Source of the DNA: an uncultured Cohaesibacter sp.
GTDB taxonomy: Bacteria; Pseudomonadota; Alphaproteobacteria; Rhizobiales; Cohaesibacteraceae
NCBI RefSeq assembly: GCF_963664735.1
Contig: NZ_OY761553.1
Location: forward strand, 3,531,001 to 3,595,000
DNA length: 64,000 nt
Reading direction: 5' to 3'
Each line of letters opens with the position of its first letter. Position 1 is the first letter of the stretch. The notes under the pieces were generated by a model. That model searched no databases and was not told the origin of the DNA. It saw only the letters and a list, made by a program, of their open reading frames with translations. Positions 8,747-19,702 of this stretch are shown in pieces. The translations under genes and the position numbers were made by a program.

Positions 8747-8987
8747 TATGCATGCCTGCCATACGATTTATCTTTCAAGGCAATGAATTGCTATTCAGAA
8801 AGGCAGCTTTTGTATCGTATGACTGTGATCATTGAAGGCAATCAATGATTTGTGCTAATAGAGGAATGACACTAACAGATAGTACTTATAATGCTCCTTT
8901 TCTTGCTATTTTCTGGACGTTCGACAAGGAATGTTTTATTTGACTATCGAGAATTAATTTAGTCTCGAAACTATAAGGGAGATTAGC

Positions 8988-10070
8988 GTGAGCGGAATCA
9001 AATTGCGCCCCGGCGTCGTCACCGGTGAAGAATATTTGCAACTTCTGGAAGCCTGCAAAGAAGGTGGCTATGCGCTGCCAGCGGTCAACGTTACTGGCAC
9101 AAATAGTCTCAACGCAGTGATGGAAGCGGCAGCGAAAGCCAAATCCGATATCATCATTCAAATGTCTAACGGTGGTGCTCAGTTCTTTTCTGGACAGGGT
9201 GCTCCTGATGCAATGCGCGCCCGTGTTCTCGGTTCTGTTTCTATTGCCCAGCATGTTCAGTTGTTGGCTGAAGAATATGGCATTTGCGCGGTTCTTCATA
9301 CGGACCATTGCAACAAGAAGCTACTTCCTTGGGTTGATGGCCTGCTTGATGAAGGCGAGAAATATTACAAGGCAAATGGTCGTCCGCTTTATACTTCTCA
9401 CATGATCGACCTGTCCGAAGAAAGCCTTGAAGACAACGTTGCCATCAGCGCGAAATATCTTGAGCGCATGGCTCCGATGGGCATGAGCCTTGAAATCGAG
9501 CTTGGCGTTACCGGTGGTGAAGAAGACGGTATCGGCAAGGAGCTGGAAGAAGGGGATGCAGCTGATCCGCGTCTCTACACCCAGCCTGAAGACGTGCTTT
9601 ATGCTTATGACATCCTTTCCAAAATCGGTCATTTCACCGTGGCTGCATCCTTCGGTAACGTGCATGGTGTTTATGCTCCGGGTAACGTCAAACTGCGTCC
9701 TGAAATCCTGAAGAATTCTCAGGCGCTGGTCGCCAAAGAACGCAACTTGGCTGACAAGCCTCTGAGCCTTGTGTTCCACGGTGGTTCAGGGTCTCCGAAA
9801 GAGCAGATCGCGGAAGCTGTTTCCTATGGCGTGTTCAAAATGAACATCGACACAGACATTCAGTTTGCTTTTGCTGAAGCTGTCGCTGCGAATATGGATC
9901 TGAACCCTGTTGCTTTCAAACATCAGGTCGATCCAAAAGACGGAACACCTTACAAGAAGTTCTATGACCCACGCAAATGGCTGCGTGCTGGCGAGTTGGG
10001 CATGATTGCTCGCCTTGAAGAAGCTATGGCAGACTTGGGTTCTGCTGGTCGTACAGTTGTTTCCAAATAA
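8988..10070 (+). CDS. fbaA: Class II fructose-bisphosphate aldolase (FbaA type)
   Basis: A 360-residue protein of the E. coli FbaA type. HTDHCNK at 104-110 supplies the catalytic Asp106 and zinc-ligand His107, and the conserved VFHGGSGS and NIDTDIQ motifs that bind phosphate and substrate are present. It interconverts fructose-1,6-bisphosphate with DHAP and glyceraldehyde-3-phosphate. The start is GTG at 8988, behind an AAGGGAG ribosome site. It is a single-gene unit with its own terminator. Confidence 0.93.
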   Translation: MSGIKLRPGVVTGEEYLQLLEACKEGGYALPAVNVTGTNSLNAVMEAAAKAKSDIIIQMSNGGAQFFSGQGAPDAMRARVLGSVSIAQHVQLLAEEYGICAVLHTDHCNKKLLPWVDGLLDEGEKYYKANGRPLYTSHMIDLSEESLEDNVAISAKYLERMAPMGMSLEIELGVTGGEEDGIGKELEEGDAADPRLYTQPEDVLYAYDILSKIGHFTVAASFGNVHGVYAPGNVKLRPEILKNSQALVAKERNLADKPLSLVFHGGSGSPKEQIAEAVSYGVFKMNIDTDIQFAFAEAVAANMDLNPVAFKHQVDPKDGTPYKKFYDPRKWLRAGELGMIARLEEAMADLGSAGRTVVSK

Positions 10071-10101
10071 ACTTGTTTGGTACGACTTGTCTGCGAAATT
10101 G

Positions 10102-10133
10102 GGCTTTCCGGGACATGTTCCGGGAAGCCTTTT
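10102..10133 (+). terminator. Terminator after fbaA
   Basis: A long stem (GGCTT-TCCGGGAC pairing with GTTCCGGG-AAGCC, two G-T wobbles) is followed by TTTT. Confidence 0.8.
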
Positions 10134-10358
10134 ATGCTTTAGTTGAGGATGGTTTGTGAAGCCTAGGCGATTTAATCTATGTACGAATACTAATTTATTA
10201 AAATGATTTGTTTTTGCCATTTTTCCCTGATATCCGTAAAAAGGGTTCCAAACTGATTTGGATAATGGCTTTGTTTCTATTGATTTTGAGAAGCTGTGCC
10301 GGCTCACTTCAGGGGTGCTTCTTCCATTTGTGATTCCAAGGCGTGGTTAAGGCTGATT

Positions 10359-11003
10359 ATGAAAAACTTGAAGACTGTCATAATCATGTCGACGTGTTTG
10401 GCGGCTCTTGGTGGCTGCGCCGTATCTGGTGGGGCATTCTCTTCCGGGCAAACAAATTCAACCCCACAGGTTATCTCCTCAGACTTGTCAAGGCAGCCTG
10501 CTTCCGGCGGGATCGCGATGGCGTCCGGTTCGGCTGTGCCCGATAAATTTTCCCAATCCGATGAGTTGTCTTTGGCGGTGAATGACGCCGGAGGGCCTTT
10601 TGGTGCCACTGAAACCAAGTTTCAACAAGCCTATGGTGCTTCTGCTGGTGATCTGGAAACAATTACCACACAGCGCACCAGCCTGAAGCCTTTTGTTGGC
10701 AGGTGGCGTATGGAAGCAAAGAATACGCGCGATAAAGTCAAGCGTATCGGCTCCTATTTGGGTTTGTCAGACAGTTGCGAGTTGGTTCTGGAAGATGTTC
10801 GGGGCGGTTACGGCTACAAGGCTTCGGGAAACACGGCTTGCCCGACAAGCCTGTTTATGCTCGATAGTTGGGTTGCCTTTGATGACCAACTGGTTTTGCG
10901 CGATCATATGGGGGATGACATCGTGCAGTTGCGCTCCAATGGGCGCAATGTTTGGGTTGGTGTGAATAAAGAAGGCAATATGCTCGTTCTCAAGAAAACT
11001 TAG
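10359..11003 (+). CDS. Lipoprotein with Inh/Omp19-like inhibitor domain
   Basis: A 214-residue predicted lipoprotein. A basic start and hydrophobic stretch end in LGGC, giving a lipidated Cys at residue 20. A low-complexity Ser/Gly linker follows. The C-terminal domain (from about FVGRWRMEA) has two Cys and a GGYGYKASGN...CP pattern resembling the AprI/Inh protease-inhibitor beta-barrel, also found in Brucella Omp19. ATG 10359 is preferred to upstream in-frame ATGs because it alone gives a lipoprotein signal. A second member of the family follows immediately, suggesting duplication. Confidence 0.65.
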   Translation: MKNLKTVIIMSTCLAALGGCAVSGGAFSSGQTNSTPQVISSDLSRQPASGGIAMASGSAVPDKFSQSDELSLAVNDAGGPFGATETKFQQAYGASAGDLETITTQRTSLKPFVGRWRMEAKNTRDKVKRIGSYLGLSDSCELVLEDVRGGYGYKASGNTACPTSLFMLDSWVAFDDQLVLRDHMGDDIVQLRSNGRNVWVGVNKEGNMLVLKKT

Positions 11004-11100
11004 TCCAATTTGGTCCAAAATTACCGGATATTTTAAAACACCCTTGAAACTTTTGCGATATGAATCAACACTCATTTCAGTGTGACGTAAGGAGAGTGGC

Positions 11101-11691
11101 ATGATTCGCTATTCCGCACTTCTATGTGCTGGTCTATTACTTACAGCTTGTTCGTCCGCGGGGTTTGAACGTTTCGGTGGTGGCAGTGCTGCTCCGTTAG
11201 CCCCGGCTCCGACGTCACCGGTTGAGAGTCAGTCTCTTGATGCGCTGATTCCCAATGACCAGTATCCCAACCAGTCTTATTCTACTGCGCCGCAAGCAGG
11301 GCAGCCGATCAACAATGCCATGGGGGCGGAGGCTGAACTGGCTCCGCCGGTTGAGAATGATATCTCTGCTTTAGCGCAACAGGTTCCTTCTTCTTCGAGG
11401 GATCTCAAGCGGACTGATCTGCTTGGTGCCTGGACACTCACATCGGGTGCAGAGCAATGTAAGCTGAATGTCAATTTGACCAATTGGACCGGCGGATATC
11501 GTGCATCTGCCCGTGGTTGTACATCGCCAGATCTGCAAAGAATCAACGCTTGGCGTCTTGATGGGAAGAAAATGGTTGTCTTTCTTGCAGAAGATGGCGC
11601 AACGATTCTGGGGCGTTTCTACTCGGTTTCTCCTGGCGTGTTTACCGGGCAGTCAACAATGGACGGGCGCTCTTTATCATTCAATCGCTAA
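11101..11691 (+). CDS. omp19: Omp19-like lipoprotein (AprI/Inh protease inhibitor family)
   Basis: This 196-residue protein has a lipobox ending LLTAC with Cys17, a Pro/Ala/Ser-rich linker and a C-terminal Inh domain of about 95 residues. The domain follows Brucella Omp19 closely: LLGAWTLTS, a Cys pair (EQCK and RGCTS), GGYRASARGC, INAWRLDGKKMVVF and FTGQSTMDGRSLSF. Omp19 is an outer-membrane lipoprotein with protease-inhibitor activity. The gene has an AAGGAGAG ribosome site and sits just upstream of zapE-mdh. It is probably a distant duplicate of the lipoprotein gene before it. Confidence 0.75.
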   Translation: MIRYSALLCAGLLLTACSSAGFERFGGGSAAPLAPAPTSPVESQSLDALIPNDQYPNQSYSTAPQAGQPINNAMGAEAELAPPVENDISALAQQVPSSSRDLKRTDLLGAWTLTSGAEQCKLNVNLTNWTGGYRASARGCTSPDLQRINAWRLDGKKMVVFLAEDGATILGRFYSVSPGVFTGQSTMDGRSLSFNR

Positions 11692-11923
11692 CAAGCTTTT
11701 GGTGACGAGAGTTAAATTTCTGCGCAAATCATGGGCGAAGGCGTAGCCACGAATGCTCATTCTTGGTCTTACGGCTCATTTTCTTGCGGCCCGATTTCTC
11801 ATAAAGCATGGTAATTCTCGTTCTGGCTTTTGCAAAATTGTCAGAGCGGTTGCTTTGTTCAGCGTTCTTTGGGCTGAAGGCGTTGATTGATAATGTGAAG
11901 CCCCCAATCAATGAGGCAGGCAA

Positions 11924-13069
11924 TTGGCAGCTGAACTGGGCGATATTTCGGTTTCTGATTATTACGATAGTAAAGTGCGACATGGCGAGATTGATGCTGA
12001 TGCCGAGCAAAGGGCTCTTGCTGTCAGGTTTGATCAGTTGCTCATGCAAGTCGGTGAAAAGCGCCTTTCCCGTAAAACGTCTTCTTTGGGATGGCTGTTT
12101 GCCAAGCGCCAGCCGACACAGCCGGTCAAAGGCCTTTATATTTGGGGCGAGGTCGGTCGTGGTAAAACCATGATAATGGACCTGTTTTTCGAAGTCGTTC
12201 CGGTCAAGCGCAAAGCGCGGTTTCACTTTCATGAATTCATGCGCAACATGCACGCGAGAATCAAGCAGGCACGCGCCGATATCGCCAGCGGCAAGATCAA
12301 GGGCGATGATCCCATCAAACCAGTGGCCGAGGCTTTGTGCGAAGAAGTGCGCCTGTTGTGCTTCGATGAATTCAGTGTGACCGATATAGCCGATGCCATG
12401 CTGCTTGGTCGCCTGTTTTCAAAGTTGTTTGCCGATGGCGTGGTGATGGTGGCTACGTCTAACGTTGAGCCGGAGCTGCTCTACAAGGATGGGCTAAACC
12501 GGCAGCTGTTTTTGCCGTTCATCGAATTGTTGCAGCGAAGCTGTGAGGTGGTTCGCCTCTCGTCGCGAACAGACTTCCGCATGGAGAAACTTGGCGGGCA
12601 GCCCGTTTATCTTTATCCGCAAAACGGGGATACGAAGGAACGGTTTTTGTCGATGTGGCAGACGGTGATTGAAGCTGAAAGAGCGCCGAGCGACGCGGTG
12701 GAAGTTCAGGGGCGCACGATCCATGTTCCAGAAGCTTATCACGGAATGGCGCGCTTTTCCTTCGAGGATCTCTGTGCCCGCCCTTTGGGAGCATCAGATT
12801 ATTTGCGTCTTTGCGAGCTCTATCACACGGTCTTTATCGAGGGTATTCCTCGCTTTGAAAGGGCCATGCGCAATGAAGCAAAAAGATTCATCATTTTAAT
12901 TGATACTTTTTACGATAATCACATTCGGCTTATTGCTTTGGCCGACGCTGTTCAGTTTGACCTTGGTCAAGAGTTGGGGGGCACTGAGGCTTTCGAATTT
13001 GACCGAACTGCTTCTCGTTTGACCGAAATGCAGTCAGACGAATACCTTGGTGACTGTTCAAAGTTATAA
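11924..13069 (+). CDS. zapE: AFG1-like ATPase ZapE
   Basis: A 381-residue P-loop ATPase with Walker A GEVGRGKT at 75-82 and Walker B LLCFDEF near 141-147, followed by VTDIADAM. ZapE binds the FtsZ ring and promotes late constriction in proteobacteria; the mitochondrial relative AFG1 acts in protein quality control. An in-frame stop lies 12 bases upstream of the chosen TTG 11924, which has a GAGGCAGG site, so TTG is the earliest credible start. Its position directly before mdh is the common alphaproteobacterial order. Confidence 0.88.
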   Translation: MAAELGDISVSDYYDSKVRHGEIDADAEQRALAVRFDQLLMQVGEKRLSRKTSSLGWLFAKRQPTQPVKGLYIWGEVGRGKTMIMDLFFEVVPVKRKARFHFHEFMRNMHARIKQARADIASGKIKGDDPIKPVAEALCEEVRLLCFDEFSVTDIADAMLLGRLFSKLFADGVVMVATSNVEPELLYKDGLNRQLFLPFIELLQRSCEVVRLSSRTDFRMEKLGGQPVYLYPQNGDTKERFLSMWQTVIEAERAPSDAVEVQGRTIHVPEAYHGMARFSFEDLCARPLGASDYLRLCELYHTVFIEGIPRFERAMRNEAKRFIILIDTFYDNHIRLIALADAVQFDLGQELGGTEAFEFDRTASRLTEMQSDEYLGDCSKL

Positions 13070-13072
13070 TTA

Positions 13073-14181
<1,109 letters not shown>

Positions 14182-14252
14182 GTAAGATTAGCGATTGAGA
14201 TCCCCCCTCTTGAGACGGCTTGAACAATCGAGAGGGATTGATACCGGGAATT

Positions 14253-14284
14253 CCTGTGCTCCTGGCTTACGGCACAGGGATTTC
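14253..14284 (+). terminator. Hairpin in the mdh-sucC spacer
   Basis: CCTGTGC (14253-14259) pairs perfectly with GCACAGG (14272-14278), followed by GATTTCTC. An imperfect hairpin (CCCCTCTTGA with TCGAGAGGG) precedes it at about 14202-14238. The T-run is weak, so partial termination or processing between mdh and suc genes is more likely than full termination. Confidence 0.4.
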
Positions 14285-14444
14285 TCGGCCTAAATTGCTG
14301 TATCGCTTCTCAGCTACGGTTTGGCTCATGGGGATGAGGCAAGTCAGGCAAGGAAGTGGTGCAATAAGACCATAAGCAAAGACCAGTCTGGTGGCGCTTG
14401 CTCACGGTGTTCATCAGGCCGATCCAAAGATTAGGGGAGATCCC

Positions 14445-15641
14445 ATGAATATTCATGAGTATCAGGCGAAGGCCTTGCTTAAGGAATATGGTGCACCTGT
14501 CGCTGACGGAATGCCCATCTTTTCCGCTGATGAAGCAAGCGCTGTAGCCGAAAAACTGGGCGGTCCGCTCTGGGTTGTGAAATCTCAGATCCATGCGGGC
14601 GGTCGCGGTAAAGGCAAATTCAAAGAAGAATCTGCTGGTGAAAAAGGGGGGGTTCGGCTTGCCTTCTCCAAGGAGCAAGTCGTCGAGTTCGCCGGGCAGA
14701 TGCTGGGGTCAACTCTTGTGACCAATCAGACCGGTCTGGCCGGAAAACAGGTAAACCGCCTCTATATCGAGGACGGAGCGGACATCGACCGCGAGCTTTA
14801 CCTTTCCATTCTGGTAGACCGTACCAGTGGCCGTGTTGCCTTTGTGGTGTCGACCGAGGGCGGCATGGACATTGAAGCCGTTGCGGAAGAGACGCCGGAA
14901 AAGATTCTTACCGTGCCAATCGATCCAAGTGCAGGTGTGACATCCGACAATGCCATTGCGTTATGTGATGCGCTGAAGCTTGAAGGTTCAGCGCGTGATG
15001 ACGGCATGCATCTGTTCCCGATCCTTTATAAGGCCTTTGTCGAGAAAGACATGTCTCTTCTCGAAATCAACCCGTTGATCGTCATGGAAAATCAGCGTCT
15101 GCGTGTGCTTGATGCAAAGGTTTCCTTCGATGGTAACGCGCTGTTCCGTCATCCGGATGTGATGGCATTGCGGGACAAGACCGAAGAAGACGATAAAGAG
15201 ATCGAAGCTTCCAAGTATGATCTCGCCTATGTGGCGCTGGATGGCAATATTGGCTGCATGGTCAATGGTGCGGGCCTTGCCATGGCAACGATGGATATCA
15301 TCAAGCTTTATGGCGCTGAGCCTGCCAACTTCCTTGATGTTGGTGGTGGTGCCAGCGTTGAAAAAGTGACCGCTGCTTTCAAGATCATCACATCCGACCC
15401 AAATGTGAAGGGCATTCTTGTCAATATCTTTGGTGGCATCATGCGTTGCGACGTGATTGCGCAGGGCGTGCTGACTGCTGTTCAGGAAGTCGGTCTTGAA
15501 GTTCCTCTTGTGGTGCGTTTGGAGGGCACGCGCGTTGATGAAGGCAAGAAGCTCATTGCAGAGAGTGATCTCAATGTGATTCCGGCTGACGATCTCAACG
15601 ATGCCGCTCAGAAAATCGTGGCAGCAGTGAAGGGGGCCTGA
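14445..15641 (+). CDS. sucC: Succinyl-CoA synthetase beta subunit (ADP-forming type)
   Basis: This 398-residue ATP-grasp protein starts [16 protein letters not shown]. It has the [11 protein letters not shown] loop, EINPLI and the C-terminal [12 protein letters not shown] segment that contacts CoA-phosphate. With SucD it makes succinyl-CoA into succinate with nucleotide formation. ATG 14445 is preceded by AGGGGAGA. sucD starts three bases after its stop. Confidence 0.96.
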   Translation: MNIHEYQAKALLKEYGAPVADGMPIFSADEASAVAEKLGGPLWVVKSQIHAGGRGKGKFKEESAGEKGGVRLAFSKEQVVEFAGQMLGSTLVTNQTGLAGKQVNRLYIEDGADIDRELYLSILVDRTSGRVAFVVSTEGGMDIEAVAEETPEKILTVPIDPSAGVTSDNAIALCDALKLEGSARDDGMHLFPILYKAFVEKDMSLLEINPLIVMENQRLRVLDAKVSFDGNALFRHPDVMALRDKTEEDDKEIEASKYDLAYVALDGNIGCMVNGAGLAMATMDIIKLYGAEPANFLDVGGGASVEKVTAAFKIITSDPNVKGILVNIFGGIMRCDVIAQGVLTAVQEVGLEVPLVVRLEGTRVDEGKKLIAESDLNVIPADDLNDAAQKIVAAVKGA

Positions 15642-15644
15642 TCG

Positions 15645-16556
15645 ATGTCAATTCTTGTCAATAAAGATACCAAAATCATCGTGCAGGGTCTTACTGGTAA
15701 AACCGGTACGTTCCATACCGAGCAGGCTCTGAACTATTTCGGCACGAAGATGGTGGCCGGTGTCCATCCCAAAAAGGGTGGGGAAACCTGGTCTTCCGGT
15801 GTCGAATGTGCCGCAGAGCTGCCAATTTTTACAAATGTAAAGGAAGCCAAGGACGCAACCGGCGCCAATGCTTCGGTTATCTACGTGCCGCCTGCAGGGG
15901 CTGCAGCAGCGATCATCGAGGCTATTGATGCGGGCGTTGAATTTATCACCTGTATTACCGAGGGTATTCCTGTGGTGGACATGGTGAAGGTGAAACGGCG
16001 CCTTGAAGATTCCAATTCCCGACTGCTTGGGCCTAACTGTCCTGGGGTTTTGACCCCTGAAGAATGCAAAATCGGCATTATGCCGGGCTCCATCTTCAAG
16101 AAAGGCTCGGTCGGTATTGTTTCTCGGTCTGGTACGCTTACGTATGAAGCAGTGTTCCAGACAACAAACGAGGGTCTTGGTCAGACCACCGCTGTTGGTA
16201 TCGGTGGTGATCCGGTCAAAGGCACCGAGTTTATTGATGTGTTGGATCTGTTCCTTGATGATCCGGAAACGGAATCCATCATCATGATCGGCGAAATCGG
16301 AGGCTCTGCTGAAGAGGACGCTTCTGAATGGTTGAAGGAACAGGCAGCAAAGGGCCGCAAGAAGCCAATGGTTGGTTTCATCGCGGGCCGTACTGCTCCT
16401 CCCGGTCGCACAATGGGTCACGCAGGTGCCGTTATCTCTGGCGGTAAAGGCGGGGCTGAAGACAAAATTGCTGCAATGGAAAGCACAGGAATTCGCGTTT
16501 CACCTTCTCCGGCAAGTCTTGGTACCACTTTGGTCGACTTGCTCAAGGGTAAGTAA
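15645..16556 (+). CDS. sucD: Succinyl-CoA synthetase alpha subunit
   Basis: A 303-residue protein with [11 protein letters not shown] (CoA/nucleotide fold), [18 protein letters not shown] and the phosphohistidine loop [10 protein letters not shown]. It carries the phosphorylated His of the reaction and pairs with SucC. The short sucC-sucD gap points to translational coupling. A hairpin separates it from sucA. Confidence 0.96.
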   Translation: MSILVNKDTKIIVQGLTGKTGTFHTEQALNYFGTKMVAGVHPKKGGETWSSGVECAAELPIFTNVKEAKDATGANASVIYVPPAGAAAAIIEAIDAGVEFITCITEGIPVVDMVKVKRRLEDSNSRLLGPNCPGVLTPEECKIGIMPGSIFKKGSVGIVSRSGTLTYEAVFQTTNEGLGQTTAVGIGGDPVKGTEFIDVLDLFLDDPETESIIMIGEIGGSAEEDASEWLKEQAAKGRKKPMVGFIAGRTAPPGRTMGHAGAVISGGKGGAEDKIAAMESTGIRVSPSPASLGTTLVDLLKGK

Positions 16557-16576
16557 AAGCGCGACATTAAGCTATT

Positions 16577-16609
16577 GCTACGAGATGGGGGATTTCCCTA
16601 CCTCGTAGC
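16577..16609 (+). other. Hairpin between sucD and sucA
   Basis: GCTACGAG (16577-16584) pairs perfectly with CTCGTAGC (16602-16609), with a further GGGGA/TCCCT pairing inside the loop. No T-run follows. It may set the relative amounts of sucCD and sucAB transcripts through RNA processing. Confidence 0.45.
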
Positions 16610-16678
16610 GGCAAAACGGTTCGGCAATGGTGCTGAACTCGAAATAAGAGACCGAACGAAAGTTCGGCGGTGGTGGCG

Positions 16679-19666
16679 ATGGCACGTCAGGACGCAAATG
16701 AAGCGTTCGCGTTATCTTCTTTCCTCTACGGGGGTAACGCGTCCTATATTGAAGATCTTTACGCCCGATATCAAGAAAACCCGACGTCTGTAGAAGAAGA
16801 GTGGCGAGTCTTCTTCAAGGATTTGCAAGATGATCGTAACGATATTGTTGCAAATGCGAAGGGGGCATCTTGGCGGCGAGCAGACTGGCCTCCGGAAGCC
16901 AATGGTGAGTTGGTATCCGCACTGGCTGGTGGTGAAGCGATTGTTGATGAGAAAAAGCTGGGCGACAAGCTGAAAAGCAAGGCGCAAAGTCAGGGTGTGG
17001 AACTGACTGATGCTGCCGTTCAGCAGGCAACGCGCGATTCAGTTCGCGCTCTTATGATGATCCGTGCATATCGTATGCGCGGTCATTTGCATGCAGACCT
17101 CGATCCTCTGAATTTGGCTGATGCCAAGGATCATGAAGAGCTGCATCCTTCTTCCTACGGCTTTACCGAGGAAGATTACTCCCGCAAAATTTTTATTGAT
17201 CATGTTCTGGGACTTGAATTTGCTACCATCCCGGAAATGCTCGAGATTCTGCGCCGCACCTATTGTTCTACCCTTGGGGTGGAATTTATGCATATTTCGG
17301 ATCCTGCTGAGAAATCATGGATTCAGGAACGCATTGAGGGGCCGGACAAGCAGATTGCATTTACCAAAAATGGTAAAAAGGCGATCCTCTACAAGCTGGT
17401 TGAAGCTGAAGGCTTTGAGAAATTTCTTGATCTGAAATATACCGGCACGAAACGCTTTGGCCTTGATGGCGGCGAGTCGCTTATTCCTGCTCTTGAGCAG
17501 ATCATCAAGCGTGGTGGCGCGATGGGCGTCAAGCAGATCGTGCTTGGCATGGCGCATCGTGGCCGTCTCAATGTGCTCAGTCAGGTGATGGGCAAACCTC
17601 ACCGGGCTATTTTCCACGAATTCAAGGGTGGTTCGATTACGCCTGATGATGTGGAAGGTTCTGGCGACGTGAAGTATCACCTTGGTGCATCTTCGGACCG
17701 GTCATTCGATGACAACAATGTGCATTTGTCCCTTACCGCGAACCCGTCTCACCTTGAGATTGTGAACCCGGTCGTTTTGGGCAAGGCGCGCGCCAAGCAG
17801 GATCAGCATTCTGCTACCAATGGCAAGTTTATCGAAACGACACAGGTGGATCGTACCTCGGTTCTGCCACTGCTGATCCATGGCGATGCTGCCTTTGCCG
17901 GGCAGGGTGTTGTGGCTGAATGTTTTGGTCTTTCCGGTCTTCGTGGACATCGGACCGGCGGATCTATCCATTTCATCATCAACAACCAGATTGGCTTTAC
18001 GACTTATCCTCGCTTCTCGCGTTCTTCTCCTTATCCATCTGATTTGGCGAAGATGATTGAAGCCCCGATCTTTCACTGTAATGGCGATGATCCCGAATCT
18101 GTGGTTTTCGCGGCCAAGATCGCTACTGAATTCCGTCAACTGTTTGGCAAGCCGGTCGTAATCGACATGTTCTGCTATCGTCGTTTCGGTCATAACGAAG
18201 GCGATGAACCGGCCTTTACCCAGCCGCTGATGTATAAGAAGATCCGCAAGCATCCAACCAGCCTGCAGCTTTATGCAGACCAGTTGATTGCTGAAGGGGT
18301 TATCACGGCAGAAGACTTCGAGCAGATGCGCGCAGATGTGCGCAAGATGCTGGATGAAGAATTCCAGGCCGGTCAGAGCTTCTCGCCAAACAAGGCCGAT
18401 TGGTTCGATGGCAAATGGTCCGGTCTTACGACCGCCAGTGCCGAGGATGATCGACGCTCCGGTAATACTGGTGTCGAGATTGACGAACTCAGGGAAATCG
18501 GCAAGAAGCTCACGACTGTTCCTGACAATTTCAACGTGCACCGTACGGTTCAGCGTTTCCTCAATAACCGTGCAACCATGATGGAAACCGGTGAAGGTAT
18601 TGATTGGGCAACCGCCGAATCTCTTGCCTTCGGTTCTCTTGTAAAAGACGGCTATCCGGTGCGGTTGTCCGGTCAGGACAGTGAGCGTGGTACTTTCTCG
18701 CAGCGTCACACGGTTTTGTATGATCAGCAGGACGAGAGCCGTTATATTCCGCTTAACCACATTGCCGAAGGGCAGAACCGTTATGAGGTCATCAACTCGA
18801 TGCTCTCTGAAGAGGCTGTTCTCGGATTTGAATATGGCTATTCCCTTGCAGAGCCAAGCGGTCTCACGATGTGGGAAGCTCAGTTCGGGGACTTTGCCAA
18901 CGGGGCTCAGGTGGTGTTTGACCAATTCCTCAGCTCGGCAGAACGCAAATGGCTGCGTGCTTCCGGTTTGGTGGTGTTGTTGCCGCATGGCTATGAAGGG
19001 CAAGGCCCAGAACACAGTTCTGCTCGTCTTGAGCGTTATCTTCAGTCTTGCGCAGAAGACAACATTCAGGTTGCCAACTGTAGTACCCCGGCCAACTATT
19101 TCCATATTCTGCGCCGTCAGGTAAAACGTAGTTTCCGTAAACCATTGATCCTGATGACACCGAAGAGCCTCTTGCGCCACAAGCGAGCCATTTCGAATCT
19201 GGCAGAGCTTGGTGCAGGCAGCACCTTCCATCGCGTGCTGTGGGACGATGCGGAAATCCGGCCAAATCAGGAAATCAAGCTGACCTCGGATGACAAGATT
19301 CGTCGCGTTATCCTTTGTACCGGCAAGGTTTACTATGACCTTTACGAAGAGCGTGAGAGACGCGGTATCAATGATGTTTACATCATGCGTGTTGAGCAGC
19401 TCTATCCATTCCCGGCCAAAACGCTGATCAAGGAACTTAGTCGTTTCAAACAGGCTGAAGTTTACTGGTGTCAGGAAGAACCGAAGAACCAGGGCGCCTG
19501 GACCTTCATTGAGCCTTATATGGAATGGGTTCTGCACCAAATTAATGCGGGTGTATCGCGTGCTACCTATGTTGGCCGCCCGGCATCCGCTGCGACTGCT
19601 ACCGGTCTCATGAGCAGGCATCTTGCCCAGCTCAAGGCCTTTCTTGATGATGCGTTTGCCGAGTAA
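16679..19666 (+). CDS. sucA: 2-oxoglutarate dehydrogenase E1 component
   Basis: A 995-residue thiamine-diphosphate enzyme that decarboxylates 2-oxoglutarate and passes the succinyl group to SucB. Features are the N-terminal E2-binding segment (SFLYGGNASYIEDLYARYQENP), LGMAHRGRLNVL, HGDAAFAGQG and the HNEGDEP motif. ATG 16679 is chosen; two in-frame GTG codons lie 6 and 9 bases upstream, and the ribosome site is weak with all three. It is followed by sucB and lpd, which encode the other two parts of the complex. Confidence 0.96.
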   Translation: MARQDANEAFALSSFLYGGNASYIEDLYARYQENPTSVEEEWRVFFKDLQDDRNDIVANAKGASWRRADWPPEANGELVSALAGGEAIVDEKKLGDKLKSKAQSQGVELTDAAVQQATRDSVRALMMIRAYRMRGHLHADLDPLNLADAKDHEELHPSSYGFTEEDYSRKIFIDHVLGLEFATIPEMLEILRRTYCSTLGVEFMHISDPAEKSWIQERIEGPDKQIAFTKNGKKAILYKLVEAEGFEKFLDLKYTGTKRFGLDGGESLIPALEQIIKRGGAMGVKQIVLGMAHRGRLNVLSQVMGKPHRAIFHEFKGGSITPDDVEGSGDVKYHLGASSDRSFDDNNVHLSLTANPSHLEIVNPVVLGKARAKQDQHSATNGKFIETTQVDRTSVLPLLIHGDAAFAGQGVVAECFGLSGLRGHRTGGSIHFIINNQIGFTTYPRFSRSSPYPSDLAKMIEAPIFHCNGDDPESVVFAAKIATEFRQLFGKPVVIDMFCYRRFGHNEGDEPAFTQPLMYKKIRKHPTSLQLYADQLIAEGVITAEDFEQMRADVRKMLDEEFQAGQSFSPNKADWFDGKWSGLTTASAEDDRRSGNTGVEIDELREIGKKLTTVPDNFNVHRTVQRFLNNRATMMETGEGIDWATAESLAFGSLVKDGYPVRLSGQDSERGTFSQRHTVLYDQQDESRYIPLNHIAEGQNRYEVINSMLSEEAVLGFEYGYSLAEPSGLTMWEAQFGDFANGAQVVFDQFLSSAERKWLRASGLVVLLPHGYEGQGPEHSSARLERYLQSCAEDNIQVANCSTPANYFHILRRQVKRSFRKPLILMTPKSLLRHKRAISNLAELGAGSTFHRVLWDDAEIRPNQEIKLTSDDKIRRVILCTGKVYYDLYEERERRGINDVYIMRVEQLYPFPAKTLIKELSRFKQAEVYWCQEEPKNQGAWTFIEPYMEWVLHQINAGVSRATYVGRPASAATATGLMSRHLAQLKAFLDDAFAE

Positions 19667-19702
19667 CCGGCTGAACCAAATTAATAAATGTGAGAAAACC
19701 AA

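Noticed and set aside
17702-19702. Open frame of over 600 codons antisense to sucA
   Set aside because: It mirrors the codon structure of a highly conserved gene, has no ribosome site or recognisable domain, and similar long shadows lie antisense to sdhA, lpd and atpD.
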